DNA from: Faecalicatena fissicatena | GTDB lineage: Bacteria; Bacillota; Clostridia; Lachnospirales; Lachnospiraceae | Assembly: GCA_001028025.1 (NCBI GenBank) | Contig: LDAQ01000030.1 | Coordinates: 1 to 20,560 of the forward strand | Length of the DNA stretch: 20,560 nt | Reading direction: 5' to 3' | Part shown: piece after piece, positions 7,649 to 15,013 of the stretch | Layout: each line of letters begins with the position of its first letter | Numbering within the stretch: position 1 is the first letter of the stretch | Translations under genes and position numbers: made by a program | The notes under the pieces: model-generated | What the model saw: the letters and a program-made list of their open reading frames with translations, nothing else | Told to the model about the DNA's origin: nothing | Database searches by the model: none

Positions 7649-8344
7649 ATGAGGGAGAAGATTTTGATTGTGGATGATGAGAAGGAGATTGCGGATCTGG
7701 TGGAGTGTTATCTGCAGAATGAGGATTTTACTATTTTTAAGTATTATGATTCCCGGGAGGCCTGGGAGTGTATTGTGAGGGAAGAGCCGGATCTGGCGCT
7801 TATGGATGTGATGATGCCCGAGATCGATGGGTTTACGCTTTGCAGGCAGATCAGGGAGCGGTATCATTTTCCGGTGATTATGCTGACGGCGAAGGGGGAG
7901 GAGATTGATAAGATTACAGGGCTTACTCTGGGGGCGGATGATTATATTGCCAAGCCTTTTCTGCCTCTGGAGATGGTGGCGCGTGTGAAGGCTCAGCTGA
8001 GGCGGTATAAGAGGTATAACCAGGCTTCGGAACGGGACGATTCGGTGATTCTGGTTTCGGGGCTGATGCTGAATGTGAAAACGCATAAATGTACTTTGAA
8101 TGAGGAGGCACTGTCACTTACGCCTACGGTGTTTGATATTCTGCGTATTCTCTGTGAGAACAGGGGGGAGGTCGTAAGTGCGGAGAGCCTTTTCAGACAG
8201 ATTTGGGCGGACGAGTATTATGTTAAGAATAATAATACGGTTACGGTTCATATCCGGCACCTTCGGGAGAAGATGAAGGACTCTTTTGAAAATCCAAGGT
8301 ATATCAAGACCGTCTGGGGGTGTGGTTATAAAATTGAAGGCTAA
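7649..8344 (+). CDS. OmpR/PhoB-family response regulator, VanR-like
   Basis: The 231-aa protein has a receiver domain (1-120) with the acidic pocket in IVDDEKE, the phosphorylated Asp53 in LMDVMMPE, the conserved Thr in MLTAKGEE and Lys102 in AKPF. It ends in a winged-helix DNA-binding domain (about 130-230) with TPTVFDILRILCENRGEVVS and the recognition region NNTVTVHIRHLREKM, ending GCGYKI. AGAGGAGG (7635-7642) precedes the ATG. Its 3' end overlaps the kinase start, so the two are translationally coupled. The nearest named family is VanR, based on the overall pattern and the VanS-like partner. Likely targets are its own promoter and the carboxypeptidase gene downstream. Confidence 0.92.
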   Translation: MREKILIVDDEKEIADLVECYLQNEDFTIFKYYDSREAWECIVREEPDLALMDVMMPEIDGFTLCRQIRERYHFPVIMLTAKGEEIDKITGLTLGADDYIAKPFLPLEMVARVKAQLRRYKRYNQASERDDSVILVSGLMLNVKTHKCTLNEEALSLTPTVFDILRILCENRGEVVSAESLFRQIWADEYYVKNNNTVTVHIRHLREKMKDSFENPRYIKTVWGCGYKIEG

Positions 8345-9482
8345 AGAAATAAATAGAAAAAGACTGATCGAGACGGTCGTTTTATCAGCCATAGTTCTGG
8401 TTGTCTGCTTTGTCATGTATTATTTTGTGGATTATATCTGGAATGGCAGTTTTGTCGACTGGTTTCAGGATAATTATACCTGGACACAGATGAAAACGGA
8501 CGGCCTGTCAGGCCAGAATATTCTGGTAACGGAGATTAACTGGCCCAAATTCAAGATACTTATTATGGGGGCTGTCTGTGCCGGAGCCGTTGTATGCCTT
8601 CTGCTGGTGCGTGGGATTTCAACATTTTACGGCAGGAAAATGATGGAACAGGCGGTGACGAAATCCAGCCAGATGATACATTCTTTTATGGAACATGAAA
8701 TAGAGGCCGATCTGGTGTTTCCTCCTGAATATGCGCAGCTTGCGGTTCAGATGTCCCAGATTAAGTCCAAAATTGAACGCAATACCCGGGTAATCAAGGA
8801 GGAGGAAAAGCGTAAAAATGATATGATTACTTATCTTGCGCATGATCTCAAGACGCCGCTAACATCGATTATCGGCTATTTGAGTATGCTGGACGAGGCG
8901 AAAGATATGCCGCAGGCGCAGCGGGAAAAATACACCAGGATCGTATTTGATAAATCCCTGCAGCTGGAGGGGCTGATTCAGGAGTTTTTTGATATTACAA
9001 GGTATAATCTGAATCAGATTGTGCTGGAAAAGGAGACTCTGGATCTGTCATATCTGCTTGTGCAGCTGGCAGATGAATTCTATCCGATCCTTCAACAGGG
9101 GGACAACTATATTGAGCTGGAAATCGGGCAGGAGATCCTGGTATATGGGGATGCCGTAAAACTGGCCAGAGTATTTCAGAATGTCCTGAAAAATGCCGTG
9201 GCATACAGCTATCCCGGAACCGCCGTTGTCATTCGGACAGAGACAGACGGGGATGAAGTGAAGATTTATATACAGAATAGAGGAAAGACCATACCGAAGG
9301 AAAAGCTCCCGTATATATTTGATAAGTTCTACCGGACGGATGAGGCGCGCTCGGGAAATACAGGCGGGGCGGGACTGGGCCTGGCGATTGCCAGGGAAAT
9401 TGTAATTCTGCATGAAGGAGATATCTGTGCAGAAAGCGAAGGAGAAGTGACAACTTTTATTATGAGAATACCATGTCTATAG
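8334..9482 (+). CDS. Membrane sensor histidine kinase, VanS-like
   Basis: The start is uncertain: TTG 8334 (used here, 382 aa), GTG 8322, or TTG 8286, which has AAGGA at 8276-8280 but would overlap the regulator by 59 bases. TM1 (about 11-35) and TM2 (about 73-95) enclose a short ~40-residue external loop, followed by a HAMP-like linker. The H-box YLAHDLKTPLTSIIGYL carries the phospho-accepting His170. The ATP-binding domain has the N-box QNVLKNAVAYSYPGT, the F-box YIFDKFYRTDEA and the G-box GGAGLGLAIA. The H-box wording and the short sensor loop are typical of VanS kinases. It partners the VanR-like regulator and probably senses cell-wall stress or an antibiotic. The ligand cannot be read from sequence. 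Confidence 0.9.
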   Translation: MKAKEINRKRLIETVVLSAIVLVVCFVMYYFVDYIWNGSFVDWFQDNYTWTQMKTDGLSGQNILVTEINWPKFKILIMGAVCAGAVVCLLLVRGISTFYGRKMMEQAVTKSSQMIHSFMEHEIEADLVFPPEYAQLAVQMSQIKSKIERNTRVIKEEEKRKNDMITYLAHDLKTPLTSIIGYLSMLDEAKDMPQAQREKYTRIVFDKSLQLEGLIQEFFDITRYNLNQIVLEKETLDLSYLLVQLADEFYPILQQGDNYIELEIGQEILVYGDAVKLARVFQNVLKNAVAYSYPGTAVVIRTETDGDEVKIYIQNRGKTIPKEKLPYIFDKFYRTDEARSGNTGGAGLGLAIAREIVILHEGDICAESEGEVTTFIMRIPCL

Positions 9483-9532
9483 CAAAGAAAAACATTCTAT
9501 AGAAATGAAATAGTATGTTTAAAGAGGAAAAC

Positions 9533-9597
9533 CTTAACTTTTCTTAGGAAATTATCAACAGGAAATTAAAAAAACGATTGTCAGAGTTTCGTATAAT
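9533..9597 (+). promoter_or_regulatory. Regulatory region of the carboxypeptidase gene
   Basis: A TATAAT (9592-9597) stands 26 bases before the TTG start, with only A residues where a -35 should be. Upstream lie a 9-bp direct repeat AGGAAATTA (9546-9554 and 9560-9568, 14 bp apart) and CTTA half-sites at 9533 and 9543. A promoter lacking a -35 with repeats upstream suggests activation, most simply by the VanR-like regulator. This is inference. Confidence 0.45.
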
Positions 9598-9622
9598 TTT
9601 CTAAGAAAGGCAGGGATTTTAA

Positions 9623-10648
9623 TTGAACAGAAGAAAGTACGAAAACGATGATGTATACTACAACCAAAGAAACAAGCGGCAGATTCGGTCAGAGCCTCAG
9701 AGGAAAAAAAGGCGGCATATATTTCTCAGAAAAATACTGTTTCTGCTGGCCCTTCTGATTCTGCTCATATTAGCAGCCACAATTGTGATTTCTTTATTAA
9801 AAAACCCCGAATCAGGCAGACATATAAAAAATAGCTCCGCTTCTGCCGGGGAAATCAATATGAACGGTCTGAACAGTGCGAATGCAATACTGACAGACCT
9901 GCAGTCCGGGGATACCATTGCAGAGAAAGGGGCAGGAGAACGGATATACCCAGCATCTCTGACCAAGATAATGACAGCGCTGCTGGCGATTGAAAACACT
10001 TCTGACCTAGATGAATCAATAACAGCACCATACGATATTTACCAGTATCTTTATGATATGGAGGCATCGGTGGCGGGATTTGAACCCGGCGAGGCCGCGA
10101 CGGTCCGGGACTATATATATGGAGTCCTACTTGCGTCGGGCGCGGAGTGCTGCCTGACTCTGGCAGAGACCATTTCCGGGTCTGAAGGGCGCTTTGTGCA
10201 GCTGATGAATCAAAAAGCTGCAGAGCTTGGTATGGAAGATACACATTTCTGCAATACCACGGGCCTTCAGGATGCGAAGCATTATACTACGGTGCAGGAT
10301 CTTTCCCTCCTGCTTGCCTATGCATTAAAAAATACAGAATTCAGGGAAGTTTTTACAAGCAGCAGCTATACAGTGGCGTCTACTAATCTACATCCCGAGG
10401 GATTTACTATAGGGAGCACTTTGTTTGAAAATGCAGAGAACACCGGTCTAGAAGATGGAGAGATTCTGGGCGGCAAGACCGGCTACACGGATGAGGCCGG
10501 ACTGTGCCTGGCAAGCCTTGCAGTGGTGAACAATAAAGAATATATATTGATAACCGCACATGCCGCAGGCTCCCATGAAACAGAGCAGTATCATATACTT
10601 GATGCGGTTGCTGTTTACAATGAACTCGCTAAAAATGGCCGGGGCTGA
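9623..10648 (+). CDS. Serine-type D-Ala-D-Ala carboxypeptidase (peptidase S11, PBP5-like), membrane-anchored
   Basis: The 341-aa enzyme is predicted to trim the terminal D-alanine from peptidoglycan stem peptides. It has a basic cytoplasmic N-terminus (1-36) and one TM helix (about 37-60), then an external catalytic domain. SLTK (112-115) holds the nucleophilic Ser112 and Lys115, and KTG (285-287) lies in GGKTGYTDEAGLCLA. The second motif reads SGA (172-174) in ASGAECCLTLAE instead of the classic SGN. The usual C-terminal membrane helix of PBP5 is absent; anchoring is N-terminal instead. The start is a TTG with a modest AAAGG/CAGGG site. It lies 140 bases after the VanS-like kinase with its own promoter region, a layout like VanRS-controlled DD-peptidases. 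It ends 7 bases from a convergent gene remnant. Confidence 0.88.
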   Translation: MNRRKYENDDVYYNQRNKRQIRSEPQRKKRRHIFLRKILFLLALLILLILAATIVISLLKNPESGRHIKNSSASAGEINMNGLNSANAILTDLQSGDTIAEKGAGERIYPASLTKIMTALLAIENTSDLDESITAPYDIYQYLYDMEASVAGFEPGEAATVRDYIYGVLLASGAECCLTLAETISGSEGRFVQLMNQKAAELGMEDTHFCNTTGLQDAKHYTTVQDLSLLLAYALKNTEFREVFTSSSYTVASTNLHPEGFTIGSTLFENAENTGLEDGEILGGKTGYTDEAGLCLASLAVVNNKEYILITAHAAGSHETEQYHILDAVAVYNELAKNGRG

Positions 10649-10655
10649 TGATTAC

Positions 10656-10806
10656 TTAGCCGTCATACTCCAATATCATGTTATCCAGTGTATTTCCGGG
10701 AGGGACAATTGGAAAAACATTTTCTTCGCGCTCAATCATAAATTCAATGAGGACAGGCACTGCCGTGGACTTTCGTGCCTCTTCAAGCGCCGGAACACCT
10801 GTTATT
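10656..10806 (-). pseudogene. 3' remnant of an acetolactate synthase large-subunit gene
   Basis: About 50 codons on the minus strand read GVPALEEARKSTAVPVLIEF, then EENVFPIVPPGNTLDNMI before the stop at 10656. The block EENVFP-VPPG near the C-terminus is characteristic of IlvB-type acetolactate synthases, which need ThDP and FAD and are over 500 aa long. The rest of the gene is absent. The frame opens directly out of the TetR remnant, so this is a deletion product and cannot make an enzyme. Confidence 0.7.
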
Positions 10807-10947
10807 TTTATTCTTAAACTTTCTGAATAAGGTGCATTCATTCACTCCCGCCATATGCGCTATATCCTTTGTGGTAGTCGCGACATATCCTTTATCGTGG
10901 ATCAGGGACATGGTCGCATCAATGATTTTCTGTCTGGTTTCATCCAA
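10783..10947 (-). pseudogene. 5' remnant of a TetR-family regulator gene (HTH only)
   Basis: The N-terminal TetR helix-turn-helix is clear: TRQKIIDATMSLIHDKGYVATTTKDIAHMAGV, then CTLFRKFKNK. The reading frame then enters the acetolactate synthase remnant out of frame and stops at 10783, so the ligand-binding domain is gone. I take TTG at 10947 as the native start, because GGAGG sits about 8 bases before it and the operator-like palindrome lies just upstream. The longer frame from 11007 would start inside the promoter. If made, the ~54-aa product would be an isolated HTH and probably unstable. Confidence 0.7.
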
Positions 10948-10962
10948 TTTATCTTCCTCCAT

Positions 10963-11007
10963 GCAAGTACTTGCTATCTTTTTAGGTCTGAAAAGGTAGT
11001 TTGTCAA
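10963..11007 (-). promoter_or_regulatory. Promoter and palindromic operator of the former TetR gene
   Basis: On the minus strand TTGACA (11007-11002), 17 bp, then TAAAAA (10984-10979) form a promoter. It is followed by the perfect 12-bp palindrome GCAAGTACTTGC (10974-10963), which falls around the expected transcription start. This is the usual layout of TetR autorepression. Confidence 0.6.
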
Positions 11008-11020
11008 CCAGATTTTGCGT

Positions 11021-11044
11021 GTCTACCCACCGTAGACCGGGTAG
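11021..11044. promoter_or_regulatory. Nested, mutually exclusive dyads in the divergent region
   Basis: GTCTAC-CCACC-GTAGAC (11021-11037) and CTACCC (11023-11028) with GGGTAG (11039-11044) share bases, so only one pairing can form at a time. They lie between the TetR promoter and the XRE promoter. They could be an operator for the XRE protein or overlapping half-sites. Confidence 0.4.
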
Positions 11045-11057
11045 AACCGTGCGTGTA

Positions 11058-11085
11058 TTGTAAAATTTGAGGTTTCTGGTATGAT
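11058..11085 (+). promoter_or_regulatory. Promoter of the XRE/RCC1 operon
   Basis: An extended -10, TGGTATGAT (11077-11085), stands 38 bases before the ATG at 11124. TTGTAA (11058-11063) at 16-bp spacing is a plausible -35. Confidence 0.55.
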
Positions 11086-11123
11086 AAAGAATATGAAAAC
11101 AAAGCATGGACAGGAGGCACGGG

Positions 11124-12761
11124 ATGGAAAATAAGACTGGACAGTTTATCGCCAGAAGACGAAAAGCGATCGGGCTGACGCAAAAAGAGCTGGCTGAAAA
11201 GCTGGGTGTAACGAATAAGGCCGTCTCTAAATGGGAAACAGGCGGAGGAATGCCGGACGTGAGTGTGCTGGAGACGCTGGCAGGTGTGCTGGAGGTCAGT
11301 GTGGACGAGCTGCTGAAAGGAGAAAGACAGGCGGATCAGACAGAGCTGATGATTCCGCAGCCTGTTCAGAGGATGAAACGAGGCCGTCTGATTGCGGGGG
11401 CAGTCACGGGCATTCTGGCCCTGGCAGTTTTGGCCCTTCAGATATTTTATATGGCAGCAGGAAGACAGCATCAGTTTGAATATATACTGGATATCCTGCT
11501 TTATATTGTAAATGCATTTATTATTATTATGGCGGCAGTCAGTACCGGCCTGCTGGTGAGAAAGAAATGGATCAGAAACAGCTGTCTGGCGGCGGGGGCA
11601 ATGCTCTTTGTGGCAAATCTGGTGTTCGGGTACCATACAGGTGGGTACCAGTCATCGATTATCAGTATCTCTCCGAATATGAAGCATATGGCAGTGATGA
11701 AATACGAGAAAGAAACGGGCCGGGTCACCACCTATCTGAATCAGAAGCTCTGCTTTGCCAGGGTTTCCGACCAGTTTCCTTATACGGCAGACCGGGAGAT
11801 GAAACTGCAGTGGCTTGCCGATGATGCCTGTGCGGTTACTTACACTTCCCCCGACGACGGGAACGTGCATCAGTATGTGATGACTTACGGGGACCGGGGA
11901 AATGGAATTACTTCGGATTATGTGTATACGGTTATTACCGGAAAATGGACCGGCAGCGGGAAAAATATGGCGGACTGGGAGATCGAAAGAGATATTAACG
12001 GTATTACAATACGCTCCGCCGCTCAGGGGGAAGAGACCTATACATTCGATGAATGTGTGCAGTTTGGAACTCTGGCTGTTGCACTATGCCGGAATGGACT
12101 TCCACAGTGGACGCTCGTGTTGGATGAGAACTGTGTCATAGGGGAAAACAATTACATCAAAGAGGGCGGAACAATCACACTTTGCAGAGTTACCATGGAA
12201 AAATCGGCCCCCATGGAGTTCTGGCAGACTCAGGCTCCAATTACCTTTGATACGGATTATGAAGCCATGGACGATACGGAAAAAGGGGAAGACCTCCAAA
12301 AGAAGATGAAAAAAATCCTGAGACAGGATCCTGATCTGTCACATTATGAGCAGGATACTTATGGCAGTGTAAAAGTGGTGACAGATTCAGAGGACATTTT
12401 CTGGATCGCAAGATGTGCCCTGGAGGAAAATGATAAGAAGCAGGCAGTAAATGGAATCGATGTCAGCAGGCAGATTGAGCATATGGAGCTGATGGCAGGG
12501 GACCGATTTGACTATCTGATAAAAATCAGCTCGCGGGATACATATATCAATCCAAACCTTCCGGACGAAAAATCAGAGACGAATATGGAGACTACATACC
12601 GGATTATGAAAGGGGAGGGGGCGTATCTGGCCTTTCAGGTGAGTCATGGCACGGACGGAAGTGTGGGACTGGACCCTCCGGGTATGAAAAAAGAAATAGA
12701 TACGAGCGAAAAGAAAGAATATAGTTACTATGTGCCGGGAGACAAGGAGGACACACCATGA
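11124..12761 (+). CDS. Membrane-anchored XRE-family regulator with a large external domain
   Basis: The 545-aa protein opens with a cytoplasmic Cro/C1-type HTH (about 7-60): IGLTQKELAEKLGVTNKAVS, then KWETGGGMPDVSVLETLA. Three hydrophobic segments follow (about 86-110, 120-145 and 152-170), and then about 375 residues predicted outside the membrane. The external part begins with a beta-rich stretch resembling propeller or dipeptidyl-peptidase-like repeats (SISPNMKHMAVMKYEKETGRV, LQWLADDACAVTYTSPDDG). I do not recognise a named domain there. An AGGAGG at 11112-11117 selects ATG 11124 over the in-frame ATG at 11106. The layout suggests a one-component transmembrane sensor that binds DNA while tethered, probably controlling its own operon. 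Its stop overlaps the next gene's start (ATGA), so the two products are made together. Function unknown. Confidence 0.85.
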   Translation: MENKTGQFIARRRKAIGLTQKELAEKLGVTNKAVSKWETGGGMPDVSVLETLAGVLEVSVDELLKGERQADQTELMIPQPVQRMKRGRLIAGAVTGILALAVLALQIFYMAAGRQHQFEYILDILLYIVNAFIIIMAAVSTGLLVRKKWIRNSCLAAGAMLFVANLVFGYHTGGYQSSIISISPNMKHMAVMKYEKETGRVTTYLNQKLCFARVSDQFPYTADREMKLQWLADDACAVTYTSPDDGNVHQYVMTYGDRGNGITSDYVYTVITGKWTGSGKNMADWEIERDINGITIRSAAQGEETYTFDECVQFGTLAVALCRNGLPQWTLVLDENCVIGENNYIKEGGTITLCRVTMEKSAPMEFWQTQAPITFDTDYEAMDDTEKGEDLQKKMKKILRQDPDLSHYEQDTYGSVKVVTDSEDIFWIARCALEENDKKQAVNGIDVSRQIEHMELMAGDRFDYLIKISSRDTYINPNLPDEKSETNMETTYRIMKGEGAYLAFQVSHGTDGSVGLDPPGMKKEIDTSEKKEYSYYVPGDKEDTP

Positions 12762-14932
12762 CAGAAAAACAAATAAAAGATGAGCAGACCAAAGAATGGT
12801 TTGTGTATGATACAGTCCCCCAGAATCTCAGGCGAAGAGCCGGAACCTTAGAGAAAAAGAAGGGGATATGGGCGGGACCGCTCACCGGTCTGGGAATTAT
12901 ATTGATTTATTTTCTGCTGTTCGCCTGGCTGTTTCCAGAGGAACGTTTTCAGATACGCTATATTATCCTGCTGGCCGCAATAGCTGAGGTGTTACTGACA
13001 GCGGCTGTAAGGATTTCCGTTATTCTGCAGAAAAGAAATCTCGAAACGCGAATTCAGAAATTTGAACGGGAAAGTTTAAAGGGACAGTTAAACACAGAGT
13101 ATATTCTGATCGAGTATGTCTCAGGCGGACAGGAATGTTACTATTATAATGACCTTTCAGATGCAAAGGAGAACGCAGAAGCGTTTCAGATCATCGGACC
13201 AGACCGGGAGTTGAGGCTGGATAAGAGGTATCTTTCCAGAGATGATATTTTATACGTCAGAAATCAGCTGGCACATTACTGCAGAATATTTCAGGGATAT
13301 GAAGAGACGCAGGGCAAAGAGAAAGTGGAACTTACAATACCGCGTACTGGAAAGGTTGACAGAAATAAACTTGCCCGGAAAAAGAACGATCTGCTCCTCT
13401 CTTTAAAATATAATAGAGGACGGGGCTACAGTGAGTGGAGAAGGCATATACTGGGTGCCTTTATGACATCTCTGCTATGCATGTGCGTCTTTCTGTCGGA
13501 TAATTATAGCAGGATTTTAAGAACCGCCGTCATTGTGATTGTATTGTTCTGGCTGTTCATAAAGATATTTCCTTACATAATGGTGAGTATAAAATTGCGC
13601 AGAAAAAAGGGCGTGAACCGGACTGATATCATAATCGATGAGAATGGGATAGATTTCAGACAGGGAAAAAAGGAGATCAGGCAGCGATACGGTACAATTA
13701 AGGAAATAAGAGAAGAGGAATACGCTTTCTATGTGGGGAGAGTGTATTTCTGGAAAGACAATATGACAGCAGAGGAAATTGGCTCCGTCCGACATATTTT
13801 AAAAAAGTATGGCCGCGGCAAGTATCAATTTATAGCGGCAGAAGGGACATCCGCCTGGAAAGAGGACTTGAAATCGGCTATAGTCCCTCTTGGTTTACTT
13901 ATACTGGGGATATTTATGTTCTTTTACAGGACATGGATGATTGATACAGGAAAAATATCAGACTGGTACCAGGAAAGCAGATACGGTGTGTATACCGGGG
14001 AGCCCAATATCGGCACACCTTGGTCTGATACAGAATCCGAAGAGGGGCCGGGCGATACAGAGCAAGACTCTGATACACCGGAAATGCAGGAACATAAGGA
14101 TTCAGTTTTTGTATTAACACCAGATCAGAGTGCCTTACATTTATCAGCCAGAGAACTGAGGCTGGAAGACTGTTATTCCGATAATACGGTAAATCAGAAG
14201 AGCCGTTTCTTTATAGAAAACGGGCAGTTGTTCGGCATCTCCGCCAACGAGCACGGAGAGATGGGGCTGGGAAATACAGAAGCCGATATAACGGCCAAAG
14301 GTTTCTACAGAACGACGGAACTGGCCTCGGATGTAAAGCACGTAGCCCAGGGAAGTGAATTTATGGTCTATCTGAATGATGAGGATGAACTGTGGGGGGC
14401 GGGGAATCTTCCAGGAACCGGACAGTCCCTTACTCCGGCACTTATCATGGAAGACGTGGCATTTGCAGACTGCAGCCAATCCGGCCTTATCATTCTGAAA
14501 AATGACGGAACGGTCTGGTGTATGGGAAACCTCCAGGATTCGGGGGGCAACCAGATAACATCCTGGGACGGGGCCGTTCAGGTGATGGATCATGCCAGAT
14601 ACGTCACCGCCGGAATGTACGCCATGGCTGCTATTAGGGAGGACGATACCCTTTGGATGTGGGGAGACAATCAGCACGGACAGTGCGGCGGTTCCGACAC
14701 AGAAGAAGCCGTACTGACTGAACCGAAAAAGATAAGAGACGGGGTCAAGGCCGTGTGGATTGACAGGCTTGCTTACAGAGATTATGAAGAGTACCCGCTC
14801 TATGAGAGCCAACGGCCGCAGGAGTACTTGAATTACTGTACATATATCCAGCAGACTAACGGGGAAATGTACGCCTGCGGATATTCGGCAGGGGAAGGGG
14901 GATTCATGGCTGTGGTAGTCACGGAGGAATAG
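12758..14932 (+). CDS. Five-TM membrane protein with C-terminal RCC1-like repeat domain
   Basis: The 724-aa protein overlaps the preceding gene by 4 bases. Predicted membrane helices are at about 37-59, 68-90, 230-247, 252-278 and 373-391. A cytoplasmic segment with a YcxB-like look (around DIIIDENGIDFRQGKKEIRQ) lies before the last helix; that resemblance is weak. An acidic linker (about 400-445) leads to a C-terminal domain (about 450-724). This contains repeats of the RCC1/BLIP-II kind, each ending in a Trp/Tyr-x-x-Gly turn: LWGAGNLPGTGQ, VWCMGNLQDSGG, LWMWGDNQHGQCGG, MYACGYSAGEGG. An odd number of TM helices would place this domain outside the cell, where RCC1-type propellers bind other proteins. 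Coupling to the XRE sensor suggests the two act together. I cannot assign a biochemical role. Confidence 0.82.
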   Translation: MTEKQIKDEQTKEWFVYDTVPQNLRRRAGTLEKKKGIWAGPLTGLGIILIYFLLFAWLFPEERFQIRYIILLAAIAEVLLTAAVRISVILQKRNLETRIQKFERESLKGQLNTEYILIEYVSGGQECYYYNDLSDAKENAEAFQIIGPDRELRLDKRYLSRDDILYVRNQLAHYCRIFQGYEETQGKEKVELTIPRTGKVDRNKLARKKNDLLLSLKYNRGRGYSEWRRHILGAFMTSLLCMCVFLSDNYSRILRTAVIVIVLFWLFIKIFPYIMVSIKLRRKKGVNRTDIIIDENGIDFRQGKKEIRQRYGTIKEIREEEYAFYVGRVYFWKDNMTAEEIGSVRHILKKYGRGKYQFIAAEGTSAWKEDLKSAIVPLGLLILGIFMFFYRTWMIDTGKISDWYQESRYGVYTGEPNIGTPWSDTESEEGPGDTEQDSDTPEMQEHKDSVFVLTPDQSALHLSARELRLEDCYSDNTVNQKSRFFIENGQLFGISANEHGEMGLGNTEADITAKGFYRTTELASDVKHVAQGSEFMVYLNDEDELWGAGNLPGTGQSLTPALIMEDVAFADCSQSGLIILKNDGTVWCMGNLQDSGGNQITSWDGAVQVMDHARYVTAGMYAMAAIREDDTLWMWGDNQHGQCGGSDTEEAVLTEPKKIRDGVKAVWIDRLAYRDYEEYPLYESQRPQEYLNYCTYIQQTNGEMYACGYSAGEGGFMAVVVTEE

Positions 14933-15013
14933 GGGAATAGGTCGCCTGAGGAAAGCGGGACGTTTGGATGCTGTGGGGGAAGGGGAATGCTGATTTTGGA
15001 AACCGGCCGCTTA

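Noticed and set aside
9578..9597. TTGTCA plus TATAAT as a standard promoter for the carboxypeptidase gene
   Set aside because: The spacer is only 8 bp, far too short for sigma-A recognition.
7649..10648. Complete glycopeptide-resistance (van) operon
   Set aside because: No D-Ala-D-Lac/D-Ser ligase, vanH, vanT or vanX/XY gene is present; only the sensor pair and a general DD-carboxypeptidase are seen.
11004..11636. 210-codon minus-strand open frame opposite the XRE gene
   Set aside because: It is antisense to a clear HTH gene, is rich in Gln/His/Ser/Arg without domains, and has no ribosome binding site.
14144..14812. 222-codon minus-strand open frame opposite the RCC1-like domain
   Set aside because: The plus strand encodes the recognisable repeat domain in a continuous 724-aa protein; the reverse frame shows no family motif.
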